From Sphingomonas lycopersici (GTDB lineage Bacteria; Pseudomonadota; Alphaproteobacteria; Sphingomonadales; Sphingomonadaceae), in NCBI RefSeq assembly GCF_026130605.1, contig NZ_JANFAU010000008.1:62001-126000 (forward strand): DNA of 64,000 bases, in the 5' to 3' direction. A program made the translations under genes and the position numbers. Numbering within the stretch: the stretch's first letter is position 1; each line of letters opens with the position of its first letter. Shown one piece after another: positions 50,789 to 58,018 of the stretch. Under the pieces are notes generated by a model, which had not been told where the DNA came from, made no database searches, and saw only the letters and a list, made by a program, of their open reading frames with translations.

Positions 50789-52537
50789 ATGGATTTCGTA
50801 CCACAGACCGCACGCGGCCTGCTGAGCCTGTCGCGCCAATGGCGCGGGAGAGTCGCGCCGAGCTGGGCCGACGCGATCGCCTTTCTGCTGCTCGCCGGCG
50901 GCGCGGTGCTGGTGATCCGCGGCGCGGAGGGGATGATCGCCCCGCTGTCGCGGCTGCATATCGCGCCGGTGACGCTCGATCCCGCCAATCTGCCGGGCTA
51001 TGCGCTGCGCACCACGCTTCGGATGTTCGCCGCGCTCGGCGCGAGCCTCGTCTTCACCTTCGTCGTCGCGACGCTCGCCGCCAAGAGCCGGCGCGCGGGG
51101 ATGGTGATCGTCCCCGCGCTCGATATCCTGCAATCGGTGCCGATCCTCGGCTTCCTCACCTTCACCGTCACCTTCTTCATGGGGCTGTTCCCGGCGAGCC
51201 AGCTCGGCGTCGAGCTGGCGGCGATCTTCGCCATCTTCACCAGCCAGGCGTGGAACATGGCGTTCAGCTTCTATCAGTCGCTGCGCTCGGTGCCCAACGA
51301 CCTCGAGGAAGTCGCGGACAGTTTCGCGCTCTCGCCGTGGCGGCGCTTCATCCGGCTCGACCTGCCCTTCGCCACCCCGGCCTTGGTGTGGAATGCGATG
51401 ATGTCGATGTCGGGCGGCTGGTTCTTCGTCGTCGCGTCGGAGGCGATCAGCGTCGGCGATACGCGGATCATGCTCCCCGGAATCGGCTCGTACCTCGCAC
51501 TGGCGATCGACCGACAGGATTTCGTCAGCGTCGGCTGGGCGGTCGCGGCGATGGCGGTGGTGATCCTGCTCTACGACCAGTTCGTGTTCCGCCCGGTGGT
51601 GGTGTGGGCCGATCGCTTCCGCTTCGAGCAGACCGCGAGCGCGCACCGCCCGCGCTCCTGGGCCTATGACCTGTTCCGCCGCACCCGGCTGTTGCCGGTG
51701 ATCTTCGCCCCGCTGACCGCGCTGGGGCAGGCGCTGATGACGCTCGATCGCCGTGTGGCGCAACGCGCGCGACGCGAACCTACGGAGCGTAGCGACGTCG
51801 GCCGTTGGCTGTGGCTCGCGCTGGTCGCCGGCGCGGTCGGCTGGGCGGTGTGGCTGATCGCCGGCTATGTCGCGCACAATCTGTCGGCCGGCGACGTGCT
51901 GCGCGCCTTCGGGCTCGGGGTGATCACGATGGTCCGCGTGCTCGTGCTGATCGCGCTCGCCAGCCTGATCTGGGTGCCGATCGGGGTGTGGATCGGGCTG
52001 CGCCCGCGCTGGGCCGAGCGGCTCCAGCCGGTCGCGCAATTCCTCGCCGCCTTTCCCGCCAACGTGCTGTTCCCGTTCGCGGTGATCGCGATCGTCCACT
52101 GGCACCTCAACCCCGATATCTGGCTGTCGCCGCTGATGGTGCTGGGGACGCAATGGTATATCCTGTTCAACGTCATTGCGGGCGCGAGCGCGATCCCCAA
52201 CGATCTGCGCGAGGCGGCGGGGATGTTCGGCGTGAGGCGCTGGCAATGGTGGCGCAGCCTCGCGATCCCCGGCATCTTCCCTTATTATGTCACCGGCGCG
52301 CTGACCGCCTCGGGCGGGTCGTGGAACGCCAGCATCGTCGCCGAGCTGGTGATGTGGGGCAATCAGAAGCTCACCGCGACCGGGCTCGGCGCCTATATCG
52401 CGCAGGCCACCGCCGATGGCGATTTCCCGCGCGTGACGCTGGGCATCGCGGTGATGTCGATCTTCGTCATCGGGTTCAACCGGCTGCTGTGGCGGCCGCT
52501 CTACGCTTATGCCGACCGCCGGTTGCGGCTCGGCTGA
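50789..52537 (+). CDS. ABC transporter permease with two fused NitT/TauT-type permease domains
   Basis: This 582-residue integral membrane protein consists of two tandem binding-protein-dependent permease domains. The first half carries the EAA coupling loop EEVADSFALSPWRRFIRLDLP at about residue 172. The second half carries REAAGMFGVRRWQWWRSLAIP at about residue 475. Each half has about five or six hydrophobic spans, and a charged linker (AQRARREPTERSD, about 330) separates them. One chain therefore replaces the usual permease dimer. It is followed after 17 bases by an ATPase of the NitT/TauT class. No periplasmic binding protein is encoded nearby, so the substrate is open. The leader just upstream is structured. 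Confidence 0.9.
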   Translation: MDFVPQTARGLLSLSRQWRGRVAPSWADAIAFLLLAGGAVLVIRGAEGMIAPLSRLHIAPVTLDPANLPGYALRTTLRMFAALGASLVFTFVVATLAAKSRRAGMVIVPALDILQSVPILGFLTFTVTFFMGLFPASQLGVELAAIFAIFTSQAWNMAFSFYQSLRSVPNDLEEVADSFALSPWRRFIRLDLPFATPALVWNAMMSMSGGWFFVVASEAISVGDTRIMLPGIGSYLALAIDRQDFVSVGWAVAAMAVVILLYDQFVFRPVVVWADRFRFEQTASAHRPRSWAYDLFRRTRLLPVIFAPLTALGQALMTLDRRVAQRARREPTERSDVGRWLWLALVAGAVGWAVWLIAGYVAHNLSAGDVLRAFGLGVITMVRVLVLIALASLIWVPIGVWIGLRPRWAERLQPVAQFLAAFPANVLFPFAVIAIVHWHLNPDIWLSPLMVLGTQWYILFNVIAGASAIPNDLREAAGMFGVRRWQWWRSLAIPGIFPYYVTGALTASGGSWNASIVAELVMWGNQKLTATGLGAYIAQATADGDFPRVTLGIAVMSIFVIGFNRLLWRPLYAYADRRLRLG

Positions 52538-52554
52538 CCAGAGGAGACGCAATC

Positions 52555-53868
52555 ATGGCCACCCTCGCCCGCCTCCCCGCCGCCGCCCCGCTCGTCACCG
52601 TCGCGGGGGTCCGCCACCATTATGGCAAGAGCACCGGCGACCTTCTGGTGCTCGACAATGTCGATCTGACGCTCAACGAGGGCGAGGTCGTCGGGCTGCT
52701 CGGCCGCTCGGGCTCGGGCAAGTCGACCCTGCTGCGCTCGATCGCCGGGCTGATCGCGCCGAGCGAGGGCGAGATCCGCTTCGAGCCGCAGCTCGACGGC
52801 AGCGCCCCGAGCGTCAGCATGGTGTTCCAGACCTTCGCGCTGTTCCCGTGGCTTACCGTGCTGCAAAATGTGGAACTGGGGCTGGAGGCGCAGCGCGTCC
52901 CCGCCGAGGAGCGCCGCACCCGTGCGCTGGCCGCGATCGACCTGATCGGGCTCGACGGCTTCGAGAACGCCTATCCCAAGGAATTGTCGGGCGGGATGCG
53001 CCAGCGCGTCGGCCTCGCGCGCGCGATCGTCGTCAATCCCTCGCTGCTGCTGATGGACGAGCCCTTCTCCGCACTCGACGTGCTGACCGCCGAGACGCTG
53101 CGCACCGATCTGCTCGATCTGTGGTCCGAAGGGCGGATGCCGATCAAGTCGATCCTGATCGTCACCCATAATATCGAGGAAGCGGTGCTGATGTGCGACC
53201 GCATCCTTGTCTTCGCCTCCAATCCCGGGCGGATCGCGGCGGAGATCAAGGTCGATCTACCCCAGCCGCGCGACCGGCTCGATCCGGCGTTCCGCGCGTT
53301 GGTCGAGGATATCTATGCCCGCATGACCGCGCGCACCGTGGCGCAACCGGCGCGCGACGGGCTGTTCCCGGGCACGGGCATCTCGATGGTGCTGCCGGTC
53401 GTCTCGACCAACGCGCTCGCCGGGCTGATCGAGGAGGTCGACGCCACCCCGTTCGACGGCCGCGCGGCGATGGCCGATCTGTCCGATCAGCTCCAGCTCG
53501 AGATCGACGACCTGTTCCCGATGGCGGAAACGCTGCAATTGATGCGCTTCGCCGATCTGTCGGGGGGCGATCTTTTGCTCACCCCGGCGGCGCGGCGCTA
53601 TGCCCAGGCCGATACCGACGCGCGCAAGGCGATCTTCGCGCAGGCGCTGGTCCAGCATGTCCCGCTCGCCCAGCACATCCGCCGCATCCTCGACGAACGC
53701 CCGAGCCACACCGCCCCCGCGCGGCGCTTCCGCGACGAGCTGGAGGACCATATGTCCCCCGATTATGCCGACGAGACGCTGCGCGCGGTGACGCACTGGT
53801 GCCGCTATGCCGAATTGTTCGCCTATGACGAGGATGCGGACGAATTCAGCCTCGACAATCCGATCTGA
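52555..53868 (+). CDS. ABC transporter ATPase with C-terminal AAA-associated domain
   Basis: This 437-residue protein starts at 52555 behind AGAGGAGACGCAATC. Its first 250 residues are a NitT/TauT-type ATPase: Walker A GRSGSGKS, the Q-loop in MVFQTFALFPWLTV, the signature LSGGMRQR, Walker B LLLMDEPFSALD and the H-loop VTHNIEEAV. The remaining 150-190 residues (from about LVEEVDATPFDGRAAMADLS) are the winged-helix-like AAA-associated C-terminal domain found on a distinct subgroup of these ATPases; it may regulate the transporter. It forms a two-gene operon with the fused permease. Imported substrates of this subgroup are not established. Confidence 0.9.
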   Translation: MATLARLPAAAPLVTVAGVRHHYGKSTGDLLVLDNVDLTLNEGEVVGLLGRSGSGKSTLLRSIAGLIAPSEGEIRFEPQLDGSAPSVSMVFQTFALFPWLTVLQNVELGLEAQRVPAEERRTRALAAIDLIGLDGFENAYPKELSGGMRQRVGLARAIVVNPSLLLMDEPFSALDVLTAETLRTDLLDLWSEGRMPIKSILIVTHNIEEAVLMCDRILVFASNPGRIAAEIKVDLPQPRDRLDPAFRALVEDIYARMTARTVAQPARDGLFPGTGISMVLPVVSTNALAGLIEEVDATPFDGRAAMADLSDQLQLEIDDLFPMAETLQLMRFADLSGGDLLLTPAARRYAQADTDARKAIFAQALVQHVPLAQHIRRILDERPSHTAPARRFRDELEDHMSPDYADETLRAVTHWCRYAELFAYDEDADEFSLDNPI

Positions 53869-53890
53869 TCTCCTTCGCCGCTCTTCTTCT

Positions 53891-54009
53891 CCCCTCCCTT
53901 GAACAAGGGAGGGTCGGGGATGGGTTGGCCTGCGAGGAAGCGTATCGGTGCCCCCATACCCGCCCCCCACCCCCTCCCTTCCCTTCTCCAGGGAGGGGAG
54001 AGGAAGGGG
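53891..54009. repeat. Family C intergenic repeat, copy 2
   Basis: CCCCTCCCTTGAACAAGGGA at the left and CTTCTCCAGGGAGGGGAGAG at the right bound a stretch with GGGTTGGCC and CCCCCATACCCGCC, the mirrored inner arms also seen at 46550-46660 and 57865-57976. It lies immediately after the ABC ATPase gene. Confidence 0.85.
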
Positions 54010-54016
54010 CGCGCCC

Positions 54017-54045
54017 TTGATCCTGGAACAAATCGGGAATATATA
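54017..54045 (+). promoter_or_regulatory. Promoter containing a LexA-like box
   Basis: TTGATC at 54017-54022 and TATATA at 54040-54045 are 17 bases apart. The spacer holds GAAC-N7-GAAT (54026-54040), one base from the alphaproteobacterial LexA site GAAC-N7-GAAC. The site is about 200 bases before the small lipoprotein gene and could drive it, the next small gene and nrdB. Confidence 0.5.
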
Positions 54046-54090
54046 GACCGTACCGGCTATATCGCGCCTGTGCGCCGCGTTCGCCCACTA

Positions 54091-54106
54091 GGGATAGTGT
54101 TATCCC
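54091..54106. promoter_or_regulatory. Palindrome GGGATA-N4-TATCCC with DnaA-box-like edge
   Basis: A perfect 6-4-6 inverted repeat. TTATCCCCA at 54100-54108 differs by one base from the DnaA box TTATCCACA. It lies between the LexA-like promoter and the genes leading to nrdB. Confidence 0.3.
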
Positions 54107-54241
54107 CAGAAAAAATCGGTGAGCCGATCCTTTTAGGCATTGGACGCGGGGGCCGGTCGGGTTAAGCTCCATCCGGTGGCAGGGACGTCGGGATATTCCC
54201 TTCGTCCGCCGGGGGGCAGGTCATTGGGAAAGCGACAGAAA

Positions 54242-54586
54242 ATGCGTATGCCCAATTTCGCCGCAGTCGCATCGACGCGTCCGTTTCACGGGCTGGGTCG
54301 CCTCGCGCCGCCGCTCCTCGCGCTGTCGCTCGCCGCCTGCGCGCATCAGGTGCCGTCGGCGGTGAACCACGCGGCCGATACGCCCGGGTTCCTGCTCGGC
54401 TTGTGGCACGGTTTCATCTTCCCGGTGGCGTGGGTGCTCTCGCTGTTCATGCCGGATGTCGCGGTCTATGCGGTGCCCAACAACGGCGGCTGGTATGATT
54501 TCGGCTTCTTCGTCGGGATCGTCTTCTTCGGCGTCGGCGCGCGCAAGACGCGCACCGTCACCGTCGTGAAATGGCGCAACCGGTGA
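54242..54586 (+). CDS. Small lipoprotein-like membrane protein, conserved hypothetical
   Basis: This 114-residue protein has a lipoprotein-type signal (LLALSLAACAHQ) followed by two hydrophobic segments separated by a short loop (GFLLGLWHGFIFPVAWVLSLF, then NNGGWYDFGFFVGIVFFG). The pattern GFxLGLWHGFI ... NxGGWYDFGF marks a widespread family of short membrane proteins without known function. The start at 54242 (MRMPNFAAV) is the first in-frame ATG after the promoter region that fits; an earlier ATG at 54140 would place about 35 unlikely residues before the signal. The ribosome-binding site is weak. The stop overlaps the next small gene by 16 bases. Confidence 0.7.
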   Translation: MRMPNFAAVASTRPFHGLGRLAPPLLALSLAACAHQVPSAVNHAADTPGFLLGLWHGFIFPVAWVLSLFMPDVAVYAVPNNGGWYDFGFFVGIVFFGVGARKTRTVTVVKWRNR

Positions 54587-54780
54587 CGATCCAGGTCGCC
54601 ATCATGTATGCCGTCGCCGTGGTGCTGGCGCTGACCGGCGCGGGGCTGCTGCTCGCGCTGATCCGGCCGAGCGGGCCGGCCAAGGTCTATGTCTTCCGCA
54701 TGACCGGGATCATGGCACTCGCCGCCGGCGCGGTGCTCGCGATGAGCGCCACCGCAATGTGGCGCGGCGGGCTGACGTGA
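54571..54780 (+). CDS. Two-span small membrane protein, unknown
   Basis: This 69-residue protein has two hydrophobic helices (VAIMYAVAVVLALTGAGLLLALI and GIMALAAGAVLAMSATAMW) separated by a short polar turn (RPSGPAKVYVFRMT). It overlaps the preceding small membrane protein by 16 bases and ends 55 bases before nrdB on the same strand, so the three could be one transcript. No family is recognised. A real gene is likely because of the overlapping organisation, the clean stop and the well-formed hydrophobic pattern, but the start has no strong Shine-Dalgarno sequence. Confidence 0.6.
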   Translation: MAQPVTIQVAIMYAVAVVLALTGAGLLLALIRPSGPAKVYVFRMTGIMALAAGAVLAMSATAMWRGGLT

Positions 54781-54835
54781 TGCGCCGTTCCCCTGCCTTT
54801 CTTCCTATGTTCGAATTTCTCTCGGAGTAATCCCC

Positions 54836-55894
54836 ATGCCCCTCCTCCAAGCCTCCAAACAGTACAAGCCGTTCGAATATCCGTGGGCGTTCGAATATTG
54901 GAAGCGTCAGCAGCAGCTTCACTGGCTGCCCGAGGAAGTGCCGCTGGGCGAGGATTGCCGCGATTGGGCGCAGAAGCTGACCGATCACGAGCGCAATTTG
55001 CTGACGCAGATCTTCCGCTTCTTCACCCAGGCGGACGTCGAGGTGCAGGATTGCTACCACGAGAAATACGGCCGCGTGTTCAAGCCGACCGAGATCAAGA
55101 TGATGCTGACCGCGTTCAGCAACATGGAGACGGTGCATATCGCCGCCTACAGCCATCTGCTCGACACGATCGGCATGCCGGAAAGCGAATATGGCGCGTT
55201 CCTCGATTATGCCGAGCTGAAGGACAAGCACGATTACCTCCAGCGCTTCGGGGTCGAGAATGACGAGGATATCGCGCGGACGCTGGCGATGTTCGGCGGG
55301 TTCACCGAGGGGGTGCAGCTCTTCGCCAGCTTCGCGATGCTGATGAACTTTCCGCGCTTCAACAAGATGAAGGGTATGGGGCAGATCGTCAGCTGGTCGG
55401 TGCGCGACGAGAGCTTGCATTGCGAGGGGATCATCCGCCTGTTCCACACCTTCGTGAAGGAGCGCGGTTGCCTGACCAAGGCGGTGAAGGACGATATCGC
55501 CGACGTCTGCCAGACGACCGTGCGGCTCGAGGATAATTTCATCGACCTCGCGTTCGAGATGGGGCCGGTCAACGGCATGGCGCCCAAGGATATCAAGAAA
55601 TATATCCGCTACATCGCCGACTGGCGGCTGGGGCAGCTCGGGCTCAAGCCGATCTATATGATCGACGAACACCCGCTGCCGTGGCTCACCCCGCTGCTCA
55701 ACGGGGTCGAGCACGCCAATTTCTTCGAGACCCGCGCGACCGAATATTCGAAGGCGGCGACCCGCGGCCAATGGTCCGACGTGTGGGACAGCTTCGACAC
55801 GCGCCAGAAGGCCAAGGCCGGCAAGGCGGCGAACGAGGATGCCTCGGGCGGCGAAGGCGATATGTTCTCGGCGGCCGGCGTCGCCGCGGAGTGA
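54836..55894 (+). CDS. nrdB: Ribonucleoside-diphosphate reductase, beta subunit (class I)
   Basis: This 352-residue protein is the radical-generating subunit. The diiron ligands are visible in TQADVEVQD, METVH, TEGVQLF and DESLH; the radical tyrosine is present four residues after the ligand His (VHIAAYSH), so it is a tyrosyl-radical enzyme and not the Tyr-less class Ic. The N-terminus (KPFEYPWAFEYWKRQQQLHWLPEEVP) is of alphaproteobacterial type, and no ATP-cone is attached here either. The C-terminal tail ends in the NrdA-binding acidic segment (DMFSAAGVAAE). TCGGAG precedes the ATG. It may be driven by the LexA-like promoter upstream. A stable hairpin without T run follows. Confidence 0.95.
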   Translation: MPLLQASKQYKPFEYPWAFEYWKRQQQLHWLPEEVPLGEDCRDWAQKLTDHERNLLTQIFRFFTQADVEVQDCYHEKYGRVFKPTEIKMMLTAFSNMETVHIAAYSHLLDTIGMPESEYGAFLDYAELKDKHDYLQRFGVENDEDIARTLAMFGGFTEGVQLFASFAMLMNFPRFNKMKGMGQIVSWSVRDESLHCEGIIRLFHTFVKERGCLTKAVKDDIADVCQTTVRLEDNFIDLAFEMGPVNGMAPKDIKKYIRYIADWRLGQLGLKPIYMIDEHPLPWLTPLLNGVEHANFFETRATEYSKAATRGQWSDVWDSFDTRQKAKAGKAANEDASGGEGDMFSAAGVAAE

Positions 55895-55898
55895 GCCC

Positions 55899-55926
55899 GC
55901 GAGTGGCGGCGCGTGCCGCCCCTCGC
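55899..55926 (+). terminator. Hairpin after nrdB, possible terminator without T run
   Basis: GCGAG-T-GGCGGC and GCCGCC-C-CTCGC form an 11-bp stem around GCGT, five bases after the nrdB stop. Only scattered T residues follow, so it may protect the mRNA end or act with Rho. Confidence 0.4.
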
Positions 55927-55978
55927 TCGTTCGATTTCGCTGAACGCCAGGCGTTAAAGCAGGAGGCGCCATAAAATC

Positions 55979-56060
55979 CGTTCGCCCTGAGCTCGTCGAA
56001 GGGCTGTCTTTCTTCCTTGCGAAGAAAAAGGCAGGGCTTCGACAAGCTCAGGGCGAACGG
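55979..56060. repeat. Family B intergenic repeat, copy 3
   Basis: CGTTCGCCCTGAGCTCGTCG is mirrored by CGACAAGCTCAGGGCGAACG, with the TTCTTCCTTGCGAAGAA inner hairpin. It lies between the convergent nrdB and exbD genes. Confidence 0.9.
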
Positions 56061-56092
56061 AGGATAGGTGGTCATGCTTCAGCGTCAGCCAC

Positions 56093-56518
56093 TCACTCCC
56101 GCGCGAATTGCGCATTTCCCTCGAAGCCGAGCCGGGTGATCCCCGCGCGCTTCACCGTCGCGAGCGTCTCGACGAACAGGCCGTAGCGCGTCGCGGCGTC
56201 GCTGCGGATCACCAGTGAATTCTGCGGATCGGCACGCAATAGCGCGAGCCTCGCCTTCAATCCGGCCTGATCCACCGCCGCCCCGTCGAGCCGCAACCCG
56301 CCGTCGCTCAGCAATTCCAGCCGGTGCGTCGTGATCGGCAGCGTGCGCGCAGGCGCCGGCTGCGGCAATTCCATCGGCACCTGATTGAGCATCGGCGGAA
56401 TGGTGATCACGAACATGATCAGCAACACCAGCATCACGTCGATCAGCGGCGTGGTGTTGATCGTCCCGATCGGTTCCTCGGCAACGACAGGCGACGCAAA
56501 CGAACGGACTCGGCGCAT
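56093..56518 (-). CDS. ExbD/TolR-family biopolymer transport protein
   Basis: This 141-residue protein has one N-terminal membrane helix with the functional aspartate (TTPLIDVMLVLLIMFVITI, Asp near residue 27) and a periplasmic domain (LVIRSDAATRYGLFVETLATVK, then AGITRLGFEG). It belongs to the ExbD/TolR family, which with ExbB/TolQ uses the proton gradient to energise TonB or TolA. The start at 56518 (MRRVRSFASP) has GAGGGG seven bases upstream; an earlier in-frame ATG at 56554 adds an unlikely leader. No exbB, tonB or tolQ gene is adjacent, so it is an orphan subunit here. It may assist the TonB receptors of this organism. Confidence 0.88.
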   Translation of the reverse strand: MRRVRSFASPVVAEEPIGTINTTPLIDVMLVLLIMFVITIPPMLNQVPMELPQPAPARTLPITTHRLELLSDGGLRLDGAAVDQAGLKARLALLRADPQNSLVIRSDAATRYGLFVETLATVKRAGITRLGFEGNAQFARE

Positions 56519-56623
56519 AGCACATCCCCTCGATATGTAATGAAATACCATCACACATCCTGCGCCTCGTCAAGCGCGTCCCCGCGCACCGCGCGTTAAC
56601 CTTTGCCCCGCATCATCGCCGGC

Positions 56624-56842
56624 ATGTTGCCGACGCCGCGCCTGTTCCGCAGCCGTTGGGCGGCCCTGTGGTGGGCCGCCGGGATCCTGTGGTTCGCGAT
56701 CGAGGTGGCCGGGGTCAAACCGGGCGGCCACGCCGCCGCCAACGCGACGACCGCCAATGCCGCGACCGAGGCGACCGACGCGACCGGCAGCGCGGTCGAC
56801 CAGCGCGACCTCGCCACCCTCGCCAATGCGATGGGGCGTTAG
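56624..56842 (+). CDS. Small Ala/Thr-rich protein with one membrane segment, candidate
   Basis: A 72-residue frame from ATG at 56624 reads MLPTPRLFRSRWAALWWAAG, then ILWFAIEVAGVKPGG, and continues with a low-complexity NATTANAATEATDATGSAV segment. The first half looks like a basic N-terminus and a single membrane helix; the rest is probably disordered and periplasmic. No family is recognised and no clear Shine-Dalgarno sequence is present. The opposite strand is also open here, so the coding strand is not certain. It lies between exbD (divergent, 105 bases away) and a family B repeat. Confidence 0.35.
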   Translation: MLPTPRLFRSRWAALWWAAGILWFAIEVAGVKPGGHAAANATTANAATEATDATGSAVDQRDLATLANAMGR

Positions 56843-56856
56843 GGCGACATATGACC

Positions 56857-56933
56857 CGTTGCCCTGAGCTTGTCGAAGGGCAGCCCCACCTCTCGGACGG
56901 CAGGACGGCCTTCGACAGGCTCAGGGCGAACGG
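56857..56933. repeat. Family B intergenic repeat, copy 4 (variant centre)
   Basis: CGTTGCCCTGAGCTTGTCGAAGG and CCTTCGACAGGCTCAGGGCGAACG-type ends are present, but the central hairpin is replaced by CTCTCGGACGGCAGGACGG, so this copy is a variant with a different loop. Confidence 0.85.
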
Positions 56934-56961
56934 AATGGTCTGGATTGAACGCACAATATTG

Positions 56962-56996
56962 AAAAAGGGCGGGAACCGTCGCCGGCCCCCGCCCTT
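56962..56996 (-). terminator. Intrinsic terminator of the outer-membrane protein gene
   Basis: On the minus strand AAGGGCGGG pairs with CCCGCCCTT and is followed by TTTC. It lies about 55 bases beyond the stop of the gene at 57050. Confidence 0.8.
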
Positions 56997-57049
56997 CCGT
57001 CATGCGCGCACAGTTACGCTACGCGTGCGCGAACCGGCATGACGTTACC

Positions 57050-57634
57050 TCAGAACGCTTTGACCAGACCCATCATCGGGCGGAAGCTGTGGAAATTGCC
57101 GAAGGTCGAAACCTCGCCGCGCAGGCGGATCCCGCCGTCGCTCTGGGCGCCCAGATCCCGCGGGCCGACTTCGAAGCCGATGCCATAGGTCCAGTCGTTA
57201 TAGTGACGATCGGTATCGACGCGCTTGTCGAAATTGACCCACTGATAGCCGACCTTGCCATAGATCAGCCCGCTATGCCCGGCGCGCACGCCGATGCGGC
57301 CCGCGGCGCCATATTCCCAATTGATATCGCCCGAGAAGCCCTTGGCGACATTACCCTCGGCGCCGACGAACACCGGCCCGACCGGGACGTTGACCCCGGC
57401 CACGGCCTGCACCAGCCCGCCGTTGAGCTTGTCCGACGACGCGACCGGCGGAATCCCGGCCTTGTTCGGCTGGTTGTCGAAGCCTTCCCAGCCGCCCATC
57501 ACGCCGAAATAGGGTTCGATGCGGTTGGCGCGGTCGGTGTCGGGTGCCGGCGCGCTGGCCTGATCCTGCGCGATCGCCGGCAGCGCAGCAAAGGTCGCGG
57601 CGACGGCCGCGGCGGACAGCATGAATTTACGCAT
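57050..57634 (-). CDS. Outer-membrane beta-barrel protein (OmpA/opacity-like)
   Basis: This 194-residue protein has a signal peptide (MRKFMLSAAAVAATFAALPAIA, cleavage before QDQ) and an eight-strand-like barrel with alternating residues (PYFGVMGGWEGFD, VFVGAEGNVAKGF, GIRAGHSGLIYGKVGYQW-like strands, GIRLRGEVSTFG) ending in Phe (MMGLVKAF), the usual outer-membrane assembly signal. The family resembles opacity-type porins of sphingomonads. Function is probably structural or adhesive. AGAGGT lies six bases before the ATG at 57634. It is monocistronic, with its own terminator. The 5' region up to 57860 has no gene I can support. Confidence 0.8.
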   Translation of the reverse strand: MRKFMLSAAAVAATFAALPAIAQDQASAPAPDTDRANRIEPYFGVMGGWEGFDNQPNKAGIPPVASSDKLNGGLVQAVAGVNVPVGPVFVGAEGNVAKGFSGDINWEYGAAGRIGVRAGHSGLIYGKVGYQWVNFDKRVDTDRHYNDWTYGIGFEVGPRDLGAQSDGGIRLRGEVSTFGNFHSFRPMMGLVKAF

Positions 57635-57864
57635 GACTAAACCTCTTTTACTCCTTCCCTGGTGGATACTGGGGCGAGCACATCGCCCTGCACCGGGACT
57701 GATCGAACCCGCCCGCCACCCGATTTGTTGCACCGCAAACCGAAAAAACCGGCCGAAATCCGCGGTTGTTGCGTTGATGTCACGGTTTCTTTCGCTGCGA
57801 TGAACCAATTGCGGCGGGGATCGGGCAAGCGCATGGCCGGCGGCGGGCGCGCCCGCTTACCTAC

Positions 57865-57976
57865 TCCCCTTCCCTGGTGAAGGGAGGGGCTGGGGGTGGG
57901 TGGGTATGAGGCTGGCGATCCGGTGCCCCCCACACCAACCCGCCCCCGCCCCCTCCCTGGTGAAGGGAGGGGAGAG
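57865..57976. repeat. Family C intergenic repeat, copy 3
   Basis: CCCCTTCCCTGGTGAAGGGA and GGGTGGGTGGGTATGAGG are mirrored by CCAACCCGCCCCCGCCCCCTC and CCTGGTGAAGGGAGGGGAG. It lies between the divergent-end regions of the outer-membrane protein gene and cysQ. Confidence 0.85.
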
Positions 57977-58018
57977 AGCTTTCACTCGTGTGAACTTCGT
58001 GAACTTTGCCGGGCGATC

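Noticed and set aside
57050..57640. A plus-strand open frame of 212 codons over the outer-membrane protein gene
   Set aside because: The minus-strand gene has a signal peptide, a good ribosome-binding site, a barrel pattern with terminal Phe and its own terminator.
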